Shown here: piece by piece, positions 1 to 13,400 of the stretch
How positions within the stretch are numbered: the first letter of the stretch is position 1
Layout of the letters: each line of letters opens with the position of its first letter
Origin: Nematopogon swammerdamellus
Taxonomy: Eukaryota > Arthropoda > Insecta > Lepidoptera > Adelidae
NCBI GenBank assembly: GCA_946902875.1
Contig: OX336348.1
Coordinates: 13,727,741 to 13,791,740, forward strand
Length of the DNA stretch: 64,000 bases
Reading direction: 5' to 3'
The notes under the pieces: generated by a model
What the model was told of the DNA's origin: nothing
The model's database searches: none
What the model saw: only the letters and a program-made list of their open reading frames with translations
Translations under genes and position numbers: made by a program

Positions 1-228
1 TAATAGAAACATATATTTGAAACAGAACAATAATTTACTTAATTATTTATTTATAGATCGGTATCTATATTAAATTTTTCATTTGGTAACTTTTGAACAA
101 TTGAATTAAATTTAAAAGCACAATTTACGACATTTACATTGTTACTGTTTACATTGTTGACATTTACATTGTTATTGTTGAACTAAAGAACTAAAGAACT
201 AACATGTGTCTCGAGAGATGGTCGCGCA
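1..228. other. AT-rich flank with short repeats
   Basis: No gene is seen. The stretch is AT-rich and contains a small direct repeat of the type acatttacattgtta near 130-178, followed by aactaaag iterations. It leads into the 100-bp tandem array. Confidence 0.4.
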
Positions 229-740
229 ACAGATGGATAGATCTCACCGAGACCTAAAGTTTGAGTACCAACACGATGGGTCTAGCACCAGTGGTTCTCG
301 AGTTATGACCAAAACAAAAGTTCATGTGACAGATGGATAGATCTCACCGAGACCTGAAGTTTGAGTACCAACACGATGGGTCTAGCACCAGTGGTTCTCG
401 AGTTATGACCAAAACAAAAGTTCATGTGACAGATGGATAGATCTCACCGAGACCTAAAGTTTAAGTACCAACACGATGGATCTAGCACCAGTGGTTCTCG
501 AGTTATGACCAAAACAAAAGTTCATGTGACAGATGGATAGATCTCACCGAGACCTGAAGTTTGAGTACCAACACGATGGGTCTAGCACCAGTGGTTCTCG
601 AGTTATGACCAAAACAATAGTTAATGTGACAGATGGATAGATCTCATCGAGACGTTCAGATTGAGTACCAACACGATGGGTCTAAGTCCAGTGGTTCTGT
701 AGATATGACCAAAACTAATGATCACGTGACAGATGATAAT
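229..740. repeat. 100-bp tandem repeat, five copies
   Basis: Units starting with acagatggatag recur at 229, 329, 429, 529 and 629, so the period is exactly 100 bp. A sixth, decayed start lies at 729. The first four copies differ by only a few bases, while the fifth is clearly diverged. The unit contains cagtggttctcgagttatgacc, which resembles the 3' tail of RTE-like retrotransposons, so the array may have grown from such a tail. No coding capacity is seen. Confidence 0.9.
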
Positions 741-1689
741 TCCGACCCCTCACTCGCATGATCGCATCGCATTTCGCATTTAGATGCTAGCTAGCTAGCT
801 AGCAGCGGAGCGCAGGCGCTATATAGCATTTAGCATTTAGCAGTACCACAGATAAATAGCACATACTTCATTGCTTTGTGCGTTCCAAAACAAACGAACC
901 AGCAAAGTTTTACGAACGAAACAGCAATGCTAATTAAAATTACATGTGATTATTGCTTAGCATTTAGCATTAATTTTTATTCATCAGGGCGCTTAGCAGT
1001 GCTAAATGCTAACGGGGTATTCATTATGAATTAATTTTGTTAATGCTAAGCATAACAAGACTAATTCCCGGTAGACGCATGACCTAAAGAAATTAATTCC
1101 TTTAGAGTCGCTCAAAAGTAAAAGCCGGTAGGTACTGGTTGAATGAAAAAAGCGCGATAAACGAATATTGAACGAGGAAACCTGCTGAGGTTGACTAGAA
1201 GAAATGTCCTTTGGCAATAAGGCAGAATGCATGAAATATCTGTATACATTTAACATACATATTTATCAATAAACAAAAAAAATTACAAGAGCTAACTGCA
1301 TCCAACACGATAGTCGACCTATGGTGGGTAAGCAGAAAAGAGCTCTCCATACATATTTACGCCGATGTTTGTTACTGAAATTCAAGCGAAAAATGCTATC
1401 AAATTGAATGAAAGTACTTACTCGTGAAAGGTGACTCCATCTGTGTTGAAGTTTGAATTTTTCGACGACTTTTTGCACCAAAGCACTGCACAATGAGGCA
1501 TTTTGTGACAGACGCGCACGTTCGCTCCGCCTGAGCGGCGGACGGAGACTAAGATCGGTCGCCGGCGCTAGACTGACGCGCTGGCGCGTGTGCGCCGACG
1601 CGCGGCTACCCCTGTCCTCCTATGTATAGCGCCTCCAGGCTTACTGACTCGTGCGTCCCATCCTCGGCTAGGGGAAGACGGCTGTTCTG
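741..1689. other. Unassigned non-coding stretch
   Basis: No gene is recognised. Visible items are repeated gcatttagcatttagca motifs and a gctagc run (786-803), then GC-rich sequence with several cgcgc runs around 1505-1600. Short open frames here show no domain-like composition. Confidence 0.4.
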
Positions 1690-1832
1690 CGAAGCACAAA
1701 GCCATCTTCCGAAAAGAGTATGAAGCATTTTAGCTAATACATAGATGGCGTGAATGGCGCTGACCATGGCATGGCGATACGGAACCCTCGGTACGCGAGT
1801 TCGGCTCGCACTTGGCCGGTTTTTTTTCCTTT
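1690..1832 (+). repeat. Rep-E interspersed repeat, 3' half
   Basis: Matches the 3' half of the full copy at 62305-62632: the segment with gaagcattttagctaa, the atagatggcgtga block, the catggcgatacggaaccctcgg block and the terminal ttggccggttttttt. Only the 3' part is present. Rep-E is the commonest interspersed repeat of the window, with about eleven full or partial copies. Confidence 0.8.
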
Positions 1833-2734
1833 TAAGATGCGGAACGATAAAAACACTCAAAAACAATTAGGTAAATTCTAAATTAACAGAAATGTCAGGA
1901 GTACCTAACTGCGAAACATTCCTCAGACAACGGATAGGTAGCCCTTGCTATTCAACGTGGAAATGCAGCGAGTGTTTTAGGTACCCTTCGCGGTCATTTC
2001 GGAGACAGTTTAAACGAGATTTTTTATATATTATAGTTTTTAGTTAATTGTCTATTTAGTACCTTTTTTTTGCTGTTGAATAAATAAATTCATTTATTAG
2101 GTAAAACTAATGAAATACAGGATGCAACTGCACACGAGTGCAGTGAAATAATGAATGCAGCTCACGAAGAGCGTAGACGGAAAGAAAAGAACCTAATTAA
2201 ATTGTGTGCATAACAATGCAGTGATTTGCATAGCAAAGGTACACAATACTTCATGCTTTCTAGCTGCAATCAGTTAGATAGATAGAAAGATAGAAACACT
2301 TTATAGTTTATTACCAAAAAAACATTTTACGTAAACAAACGATAAGTAATTTACATGTGGGGCAAAGGCGGACTTATACCTTACAGGGATTTCTCCCAGG
2401 ATGTTTGAGAGTCGTATGTTGCGAGATATAAGTAGGTAGTAGCAAAAGACTTGAGTGTGGGAATGTAAAATATAATATACTGGCTCTCATATTTGACTTC
2501 TCTGCTAACCTCATAAGCCATTTAGCGTGATGGTAAGTAGCCTATAGTTGATGGGAAGAATCAAGCTATCCGTAGAATTTTTTTTATTAAAATCAGTTCA
2601 GTGGTTCTCGAGTTATAAGCGGACAGACACTCATACATACATACAGACAGAAAGCAGACGTTGGATTTTATTAAAGGTAAGGAAGGAAGGATGAGGAAGG
2701 ATATAAGGATATGCTTAAGGAAGGAAGGAAGGAA
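1833..2734. other. Unassigned stretch with a possible RTE-like tail
   Basis: No gene is recognised. Around 2590-2665 there is a segment (aatcagttcagtggttctcgagttataagc, then a catacatacagacag run) that looks like the 3' end of an RTE-type retrotransposon. It is followed by GGAA-rich simple sequence up to 2734. Confidence 0.4.
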
Positions 2735-3162
2735 AGTACCGTGTGGGGTCGGTACTTAAAAAGAATAGTCCCACTGCATCTCTCCCCGTCGCATGTCGTA
2801 AAAGTCGACTAAGGGATCGTCAGCCTCGGCAGCTTAATGGTGCGGTCAGTTATTGGATGGATGACCGCCCGACTGTTGGAGGCTGACCGTGGTTCGGATA
2901 CCAAGTTAAACTGTAGGTCCCTTCCCTTCTTACCTTACTAGGTGGTAGGGTTTATCCCGGCCGGGTTGGTACCACCGCACTGAGCGAAACGTCGGTCGAA
3001 ACGGCTATGTAAATAGTTCGTGTTTTGCGTCCAGTTCAGTGTAGCCGGCGCGAAATGAAGGGAAGCACTGACATGGCACCTAGTTCACCCGGTGTTATGG
3101 GCTGACATCACGGATGTTGTAGGTGATGTAGCCAACCGTGTGAAGTTTCCATAAAAAAAAAA
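2735..3162 (+). repeat. Rep-C fragment followed by SINE-A copy
   Basis: 2735-2819 is a fragment of Rep-C, the repeat best seen at 47160-47490. It is directly followed by a SINE-A in + orientation (2820-3162) ending in an A-run. This SINE-A has lost much of the head between the tRNA-like A box and the 5S-like segment (cagttattggatggatgaccg). The body and tail agree with the full copy at 59443-59827. Confidence 0.8.
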
Positions 3163-3420
3163 GGAAGGATAAGGATAAGGAAGCAAAAAAACTATGATAA
3201 ACTATAATATACACTACCATTGATTTTATAGGGTACGTAAGTTACTTAAAGTATAAAATACTATTTATAAATTAAATACATATAAATTACAGTTTATATA
3301 ATGCATAATACATACCTAAATATATACATACATACATGTTGTTATATACATACATACATAATTAGTTTATAGTATAGGTATTTCTTCTCATCCATCCATC
3401 CAGAGCGGAAGACCGCGTGT

Positions 3421-3895
3421 GGTGGCGTGCCTTGGGAGAGGCCTATGTCCAGCAGTGGATCGATACAGGCTGATGATGATGATGATGATGATGATAGGTA
3501 TTTACGATGGTATGGTTTCGCCGTCCCCTTTTCACCTCCGTACAACGCGCACTGGGCAGGGATTGCATCCCTATACGCTGCTGGACTTACCGCGGATGCG
3601 TATCAATCGGTTCTGCAGATCCATCTCCACAGAACTGGTAAACTCTGGAACGCTTTTCCTGCCCACATATTTCCCCCCAAGTATAGTCTCGGGTCCTTCA
3701 AGAGAGGCCTGAATGGGCACCTGTCAGGCCGGCATGGCATTCGCAGTCCCCCGCAATGTCCATGGGCGTCGCTAGACACCTTATGGGTGGCTCTTACTAT
3801 AAAGAAAAAACAATTGTACTACGGGATGGTACTCAGAGTCGTCTTAGCGGCCATGGAGGGGCCCTTGGGAAAATTCGGGTCCTTTTAGAAAGTAA
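3421..3895 (+). repeat. Non-LTR retrotransposon 3' remnant
   Basis: The stretch begins with tatgtccagcagtggatcg and a (GAT)n run, a typical ending of lepidopteran LINEs. From 3540 it carries a broken reverse-transcriptase C-terminus, with readable pieces such as RINRFCRSISTELVNSG and the block around [16 protein letters not shown]. Three related fragments lie at 8650-8880, 20880-21090 and 47580-47870. It has frameshifts and is not functional. Confidence 0.65.
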
Positions 3896-4281
3896 CAAAA
3901 AAAAAAATACCCGATTGCTAAAAAAATTAAGAAAACAAGGAAAGATCAGTAGGAAATGCTATCGGGCTATCTATCTATACATACGGGCTGTCTGACATAC
4001 ATATTATGTACATACTGAAATATTTTTTTTATTTTTTAAGGGCCAGCGGTTTTCTAAGATTCTGACCTGACTTTTTCCCACTAACGAACTTTGACAATGG
4101 ATACACTTTGTATCTTTATATTTTTTAATATGATTTATTACATTTCTTTGTAATAAACTTTTACTAATTGTTGTTGATTTGACTTGATATATTATGGTGA
4201 TGAAATGGACCTGCGATAATTGAGAAACGTTTCAACCGACCACTACTTACTCGGATAAATAATCTAACGAATTGTCGACAG

Positions 4282-4466
4282 GTGATCCACTGTTCGGGCT
4301 ACCTGCGCGCGCGTCGGTTCGGCAGCGAGGGCGGCACCACCGCACTGGGCCTGGTGGCTGTGGGACACAGCCTGCCGCCGTCGGCCGTGACGGAGCTAAA
4401 GTTGCACAGCAACATGTTCATGTTCCGAGCCTCGCTCGACATGAGGCTCATCTTCCTGGACGCCAG
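4282..4466 (+). CDS. sim: sim exon: inter-PAS linker and start of PAS-B
   Basis: A 185-bp exon bounded by the acceptor cgacag and a donor at gccag|gttcgt. It reads [12 protein letters not shown]... and ends ...MRLIFLDA plus AG of an Arg codon completed by the next exon. The start is set by alignment to Sim family sequence and the consensus acceptor. The frame remains open past the donor because the following DNA is a copy of this exon. It could therefore be extended by 54 or 108 codons if a downstream donor is used. Confidence 0.82.
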
Positions 4467-7400
4467 GTTCGTTGATGGATCTTCCATCACTCTCGACACC
4501 ACCGCACTAGGCCTGGTGGCTGTGACACACAAACTTCCGCCGTCGTCCGTGACGGAGCTCAAGTTGAACAGCAACATGTTCATGTTCCGAGCCTCGCTCG
4601 ACATGAGGCTCATCTTCCTGGACGCCAGGTTCGTTGTTGGATCTTCCATCACTCTCGACACCACCGCACTGGGCCTGGTGGCTGTGACACACAGCCTTCC
4701 GCCGTCGTCCGTGACGGAGCTCAAGTTGCACAGCAACATGTTCATGTTCCGAGCCTCGCTCGAAATGAGGCTCATCTTCCTGGACGCCAGGTTCGTTGTT
4801 AGCTCTTCCATCACTCTTGACACCACGGTACTGGGTCTGGTGGCTTTTTGGCTCTGCCGTCTGCACTATTGGTCTCTCTTCTTCGCCACCCATGTTGATT
4901 TGATCTTGGAAGGTTTGGACCCTTTCCCTTCGCCTCCCGCCGTATTAATATTCTTACCTGCAGTTACCTCCCAGCCCTTTTCGCCGCGCGCAAAAACGCA
5001 AAATTTTGGCGCGCGCGCTCCCGCACAAATTCGAATATCCCGCCTCAATCGAACGATCCATCAGTAATCTGTAATCTGTAATCTGCGTACTGAAATTGCG
5101 CATTCAGTGATACCAAACACTTCAGGATTCACTTATTTAGAAGCACAGACCGATTTTTTGAACTCCAGGCAAAACAAAACACACTCGTCTTTTTTTTCGA
5201 TTTTTTCTGATCAAAACTGTATAATTTCCATAGACGAGTCATACCTCTAAATAAAGCTAATAAGACGTACTCTCGAATACGGGTACACAAAATACGGTAC
5301 AAGATCTGTGTATTCCAGTGTCTGTGGAAATGTCAGTTGTCTTGGGAGCCCTTTTTTTTGAAAAAATATTTTCTGTGTGAAGGTGAAGTGTTGCCCCCAG
5401 TCTGTTTGTACTAGTTCTAGTACTTTTAACCAAGAAGTGATACCAGTAATCAGTTCTTTGGTCGAAAATTGGTAGAATTAGTGATGAATTTAATAGTGAG
5501 CCGCGCGCCGCCGCGCCGCGCCGAACCCCGATCGGGGTTTCCGGGAGGCAACCGGAGAACAGTGTATAAACCCCGATCGGGGTTTCCGGGAGTCAAAGGG
5601 TGACCCATTTTCAAATAAAAGAAAATTTTCTGGTTTGGACCGAATGACATTTTATTTTAAGGAAGGTTCTGACCCTCTTACCATAAAACACAGATACGAG
5701 TAAGTGAACTTCCTTTGTGGCAATAAGTGTACAGAAACTTGAATTTATTTTAATTTAGCAAATATATAAGTACAAAGCAGTCACAGTACAACAATAAGTA
5801 GCGTTCATTTAAATAAAGCATATTGTCTAATAGTTTATTGTCTTTCATTATTTGTTTTATTTATCAAATACAACAAATAATTTTAAATTAACAAAACAAA
5901 AAAAATCTTGTCAATATTTTGCTTGATCAATTTCCACGTAATGGTCCTTAGACAATATCGTTTCGTAGGTACACGATTATCTAGTTTCACTTATGCAAGC
6001 AGTATTCATATTTGGTAATGTCTGATCGTGGTTACATCTTATGATCGCTTATCACACGGGCTAATGTTTCATCTTAGCTCCCGTACTGTAGGTACGTTCC
6101 ATATCGGCCTATCACGTTACCAGCACTGCAGCTGTCCACGCTCGATTCATGAAATATTGAGATATTTAATGCGCCATGAAGAACACAAAACATTAACAAT
6201 ATTTAATACTCAAATAATATAAAATTACAAACTAAAAAACCCCGACCCTTAAAAAAAGTAAAAAAAAAATCCGTTTACTTACTTAAAGAAGTCGGGGAAC
6301 CGCTAAGTAAATACCCCGCGCAGCTCTGAGTTTTTATATTTTATTTACTTAGCGATCCCCGACTCCTTTAAGTAAGTAAACAGAAATTATTTTTGACTTT
6401 TTTAATGGTCGGGGTTTTTTTTTATTTGTAATTCATTTCAAGCTTTTAAAAAAAACGCATCCAAATCGGTCCATTCGTGAGACGTAATTATTTTATTAAT
6501 TCATAATTACTTTATTACTTGAATACTAACATAGCTAAGAGCCATCCCTGTTAAACCAGCTTTCTAATAAAAATCGCATCCAAATCGATCCATCCGTTTG
6601 GTAGCTACGATGCCACAGACAGACACACAGACAGACAGACAGACGGAGGCGTAAAACTTATAACACCGCTCCTTTTGCGTCGGGGGTTGATAAAATCATA
6701 ACAAACAGAATAAAAAAATATTAATTGATGAGACATATCCACATTAAAATATGGTTCATCGTCGATTTTAGGAATCCGTATCCGGTACGGGACCCTATTA
6801 CTAAGCCTAGGACGTCTTACCATTTTTTTTTTTTTTTTTATGGAAACTGACACGGGTGGCTACATCACCTACAACATCCGTGATGTCAGCCCGTACCACC
6901 GGATGAACTTGGTGCCACGTCAGCGCTTCCCTTCGGTCGTGCCGGCTACACTGAACTGGACGGAAAACACAAACTATTTACATAGCCGTTTCGACCGACC
7001 TTTCATTCAGTGCGGTGGTACCAACCCGGGCGGGTTAAACCCTACCACCTAGTAATATAAGAAGGGAGTCATATCCCTTAGTCGCCTTTTACGACATACA
7101 CGGGAAGAGATGCAGTGGGGCTATTCTTTTAAAGTACCGGCCCCACACGGTACAAATCCGTTCTACGTCTTTTTTAGGGTTCCGTATCCGGTACGGGTTA
7201 CTATTACTGAGCCTATGCCGTCTGTCTGTATGTCTGTCCGTCCGTCCGTCCGTCTGTCCGAGGGCTCCATCTCTTGAACCGTAATAGTTAGCCCGTTGAA
7301 ATTTTCACAGAATATGTGTTTTTATGGCCGATAGAACAACAAATAAGAAAAAGTAAACAATTCAAGGGGGTTCCCATAGAAGAAACCAAAAAGTGTATGC

Positions 7401-10400
7401 GCGTGCGCCATCTACCATTTAACTAATATGAAGCATTTCATAACACGCCATAGATGGCGTGAGTGGCGCTAACCATGACATGGCGATAAGAAACCCTCGG
7501 TGTGCGAGTTCGACTCGCACTTGTTATCTTGATTTGAATAGGACTTTAGCCGTCTTGCGACTACGCCAGTCTCATAGTACCTATTAAACAATTCTCAAAA
7601 CCATAACTATAGCCTCTGAGGGCTAGAGATGTTTGGAAATTTTTTGTCAGAATTTTGCATTCATCCATTAGGTGTTCACCAACTTTTTGAAGTGAAAACT
7701 TCTTTAGCGGCGCTTGGCATTTTTTTAGGTGGGTAAAAAATGTTAAACTCGCGTCATCGCGACATCGCGACATCGCGACATCGCGTCAGCATCATTATTA
7801 TTTAAAATGTAACCTTAAGTCATTAGTGGCACGGGATCTGCCGGCACCCCCGGAGTGCAACTGTTAAGTAGGGTTCCGTAACACGTTTATGTCTGTCCAT
7901 TCTACTAAGTTCTGCAAAATGAATGTAGGGTTCCGTAACAAATGCATGTCTGTCCGTTCTACAAAATTTTTTTTTTTTTTTTTTAAGCAATGTTACGGTG
8001 TTGTTTTCACTTCTGCCGGCACTCCCGGAGTGCAACTGTGGCTTTTTTTTTATGTAATCCGGTATGGATGGCTGAGTCAGAAAGTAGGTGCCATACCGGA
8101 AACTTCCCTGGATTGCTGGCTATACTGGACTAGAGGAGAACACAACCGAGGTTGCTATGCGGCCATCTTACATCCTGTACGGTGGTACCAACCCAGTCGG
8201 CTACAATTTGAGCCTACCACCTAGTAAGGGGCAAGGGAAGGGACCTACAGTTTTACACCGGTTCCGAACTGTGAAGCAGCACGTAAATTTTTTCGCCAGA
8301 AAAAACTCATTGGTACATGCCGACCGGATTCGAACCTCGGACCTCTCGCACGAGAAGCCGATGCCCAAACCACTCGGCCACCCGCCGCTTACTTAATTCC
8401 TAATGCATTGTGGATAGCAAAAAAAATACGTTTAATCTGTCCGAGATTAATTCTATGATCAAAGAATTTCGTGAATTATTATTCCGATCACACTCCGATA
8501 AAACATGGAATTGATCTTCGACTTTAGAGCAAACGCTGCAATTTGGTGAATCTGTTTTTATCATCTTCCATTAAACAAAAGTGCCCACATGACGCGAAAA
8601 ACAGATTCACCAAATTGCAGCGTTTGCTCTAAAGTCGAAGATCAAATTTCATCTTCCATCTTCAGGTGCCCATTCACGCCTCTCTTGAAAGAGCCAAGAC
8701 TTTACTTGGAGGGAAATATATGGGCACGGAGATCATTCCATAGTTTACCAGTTTTGTGGAGGAAAGATCTGCAGAACCGATTGGTAACGCATCCGTAAGT
8801 CCGGCGTATAGGGATGTAATCCCTTCCCAGTGCGCGTTGTGCGGGGGTGGAAAGGGGACGGAGGGATCGCGTTAAATTGATATCAGATAATATCTAATAA
8901 TGAAATGAAATGAAAAATATTTATTATCACATGAAATCGTACAGTACAATAACCGAGTCTTCTGCACTAGACAAATTCTGTCTCGCAGAAAGACTTTTTA
9001 GTAAACATAATTTATTGTATTTCATTGTGCGCTCACTAGTAATAATTTTATATTATTTTTAGTTTATTTCATATTATAATTAAATGAAGCGATTTTTTTT
9101 TTTAGTATATAAATACAAGTTAGTTTTAATATATATATATAATATATCAAATAAATACCTTAATAAATAAAATATGAATATTTTATGGTTTTATAATGTT
9201 ATTTAGTTAGTAAGGTGTTTAGTTTGTCTAAGGTTTGTTTGTAGGTTTATTTATATGTTTTATTTTATTTTATTTTTGAATATCTAGCACATTTTCTGTG
9301 TCGTTATAATTTAAAGTTTTATACATATAATAATACATATTTAAGCGTTAAAATATGTATTATTATAGCGGATATCAGATAGGTAAGCAGCGTAAATTTT
9401 TCTTTAAAAACAAACTCATTAGTGAATGTCGAAGGGAAGCACTGACCACTGTTCACCCGGTGTTATGGGCTGACATCACGGATTGTTGTAGGTGGTGAAG
9501 TAGCCAACCGTGTCAGTAGCAATAAAAAAATAATCATAAGAATGTCAGCCGGATTCGAACCTCGGACCCTGAGGTTCAAGGGTCCAAGCCAAAAATGCGC
9601 CGACCACCCCTTTACTACCTTTGCTCAACGGAACCCTCATTACCGTGGAGCAGTGCCACACTCCATGCAACCCTAAAAGAGTGACAGTACGAAAAGTGCT
9701 GAGCGAAGCGATCGTTTATCTAAGCCGCTCCGTACCGCCCGCACTCCGAATCACTCGACACTTCCGCTGTATTGAACTGAGAAAGCTGTGAAGTCGTTCT
9801 GACTCACCCTATGGTGAAGTTTTTATCGTAGTACGGACTGAAATACACTTCCTCGCACCCATATTGCCTCACACAACAGGCATACATACTCACACACACA
9901 AACACACACCCTCACACACACACACACACACCTTGATACATATTATACTACTATACTATTATCAAAACAAACGTGCAGCTCGCACAACAAACTTTTATGG
10001 CTTAGTAAACGGAGATTCCCTTCACTAAGCCATAAAACTTTATTATGCGAACTGCACGTTTGTTTTGATTTGAGTATAGCAGCTGTGCCCGCGACTTCGT
10101 CCGCGTGGACTTATCCCTACCGGATTGAATTGTATTTTCAAACCATCCGGGGACCCACTCAAACATACACACAAAATTTCATCCAAATTGGTCCAGCCGT
10201 TTAGGAGGAGTTAGGTGACAAACGCACGTACAGAAGAATTATATATAGAAAGAAGATACATGCATTATACCGGCTCGGCTGACCCAGTGTTGAGTGAGCA
10301 CATTTTTTAACATTGAAAATATTTATTCGATCGCTTCTGTATAGGCGGAAGTGCGACATTGCCCTGGTGTCGTGACCTTTGAAGCTACGTGAATGATTAG

Positions 10401-13400
10401 GGTGTGAAAAGGTGCGTATTAATAAGGGCTACATAATGGTGAAATACATTTTGAAAAAGTTCTATAGTTTTTGAAAAAATCGAAAAAAAATGCTAAAAAG
10501 GGCCCTTTTTTGGGGTTTAGAAAGGTCACTTTTTGACAAACTCATTATAAAAAATTTATTAGTTTTATATTTTTATCTACTAGATTGACTCGATATGTGG
10601 AGACCTTTTTTTAATTTTTGAAAAAAATTAAATATTAATAAGTTATAAATTTTTTAGTGAGCGCTGTTTAGAGTTTTGTGAGTTCACTCAAATGCGAATG
10701 TGCAGTTGTGATGGAGTTATAATACTATTAAATGAGATGTGTTTGTGCACGTGGAATGGTATATTGCAATAATTTGTAAAGTTTTGATAATTTATAAAAA
10801 TAAAAAGCGTACGTCTATCGATGATGGTTCGTGCTGTAGGTGGTCCCTCAAATTTTTCCTATTTTCGCTGAGAGTGTGAAATCGACTTTTGGAAGTGCAG
10901 CAGCGTAGAGAGCGCGGAGGAATATCCGAATGTATGAAATAAATTGTGAAAAATCTAATCACGGCTCTGCAGGTCCTCGGGTCACTTTGTTAGTTTGTTA
11001 GTTGGGTTCTGATGATGGAGCCGGAACGAAGCCATAAGAACTCCTAAACTACACATGATAAATCCACCATGTTTGGCCTCGTTGAATTTGTCTTCGCAAG
11101 TACTCTAGTCATAATATATTCCAGGGTCCTGATGATAGAGCCGGAAGGAAGCCATAGGAATATAGGTTAGGTTAGAAGATGTTTTTTTTTTATTTTGTTG
11201 AGTTCATTTTCAATGTACCTCGAAGGTCGTGTAATGCACGAGATCTGTGATTTTTTTTATGGAAACTGACACGGTTGGCTACATCATCACCTACAACATC
11301 CATGTCAGCCCATAACACAGGGTGAACTAGGTGCCGTGTCAGTGCTTCCCTTCGGTCGTGCTGGCTACACTGAACTGGGCGGAAAACATAATCTCTTTAA
11401 ATAGCCGTTTCGACCTACGTTTCATTCAGTGCGGTGGTACCAACCCGGGAGAGTTGAACCCTACCACCTAGTAAGGTAAGAAGGGAAGAGACCTAAGCTG
11501 CGTATGCATTAGAGCAGCCTCAGGCCGAACAGCCTCGACTTGAAGCAAACTGAGGCTGCTCACTCTGAGGCATAGTCTCGAGACACGTTGCGGATTAAGG
11601 TGAGGCGTGGACCAAGTGCACGCCTCGGACTGAGGCTCCTTTGAGCGAGGCAAAAAACCGACAAAATATGGCTCGGCCCTAGGCGACGAATTTGCCTCAT
11701 GGCGCGGCGTGCCTCAGGTTGAGGCAGCGTCTCCACTTGTGTGGCCTCGGATCGAGCGGCTGCCTCGCCCCGAGTCTGCCTCTAGTGGATGCGCAGCTCT
11801 ACAGTTTCACGTGGAATCCGAACCACGGTCAGCCTCCAACGCTCGAGCGGTCACCCATCCAAGTATTGACCAGCCCAGCGTTGCTTAACAATCAATAGCA
11901 ACAGTTGACTGTCTGCACCACTGAGCAATCGAGGCTGACAACTTTTATCTTAGTGCGGACTAAAATGTCGTAAGTAAAATGGTTATCATAGTTTCAGTAC
12001 AAACTCTATAGTCAGCCTCGGTAGCTCAGTGGCGAGGTCGGTCGACTGTCGGTCGTGATCATAAGCACACCTGGGCGCGGTCAGTACTCGGCTGGGTGAC
12101 CGCTCGACCGTTGGAGACTGACCGCGGTTCGGATACCACTTAAAACTGTAGGCCGCTTCCCTTCTTACATTACTATTATAGATGGTAGCGTTTATCACGC
12201 CCGAGTTTTTTTTTTGTTGTTCCACTGCACTGAATGAAAAGGCGGTCGAAACGGCTATGTTCATTGTTACTGTTTACTTGTTTTTTGAATTGATATCTGT
12301 TTACCTTGTGACTTGGCGTGCAAATATAATTTTATTTTTGGTAATTTAACATATTTTTTTGCATTGGCTACTTTAAAAAAGGAAGGAAGAATATTATTCT
12401 CCGTAAAGTAAGCCATGTAAACGCATACACTTCTTGACAAATTGTTTTAGCCCACTGACCTCCAAATGCTGTCTTCTGTCTCTTTTACTTGCATACAAAA
12501 GTACGAAAGAGATAATGCTAATATTAACTCTGTTCGGCGAATAGAGTATTATATATAACTCTGGATCCTGTGCTGTTAAGGCGCTGAAGGCCCTGGAGTC
12601 GGGATGACATTTTCGTTTGTTTTCACAGCTGACAGTAGCGTCTCCGCTCGATGCATTTCATAAAGGAGACGGATACGCTTTCATACAATCTTGGGTCCGA
12701 TTGTAAAAAGATGAAAATGGTGTCAATTAATAGCCTAAATATTATTAAATCTTCTCTGGAAATTAAGCACATTTTGCCAATCTGAGAGCAGAGTTTTTAG
12801 AGATTTAGTTTAACTATTATAGACATAACATAGGCGCAGCAACCAGACCCACCGCTTACTACCCACTCAAAATTCACTTCTATAGATCTGCTGTTGATGT
12901 TCGCTTCAAAATAATAAAATAATGCAATATCGAAACTTTTTCAGAATTCTAGTTAGTGCTCATTTTATTACAATCGGGCCCAAACATCCTCGTCTCCTTT
13001 ATAGTCGTAAATATTACGTAAGTAAATATTATAGTGTAGGAAAGCTTCACATAAACGATTTGTTGCCGCTCCACGACTCTTTCTGTTCCAATCCTTTGTT
13101 GATCGAAACAATAGCTCTCCCCTAATTGAGTGGGTAATTGAAGAGTTTCCCTCATCCCGCCACCCCCTGCAGATCCACAGGCCTACTAAGCGATGCTTTT
13201 AAAAAATATATAAGTATATATAAAAAAAACTTCACCCCTATTTTGTTACATTTAGGAGGTCGTTTGGAAAATATCATTACTTTCCCGTTTAAGGTTAAAC
13301 CCTTCCACCGAGTAAGGTAAGAAGGGAAAGGGACATTCAGTTTTACATGGAATCCGAACCGCGGTCAGCCTCCAACGGTCGAGCGGTCACCCATCCGAGT

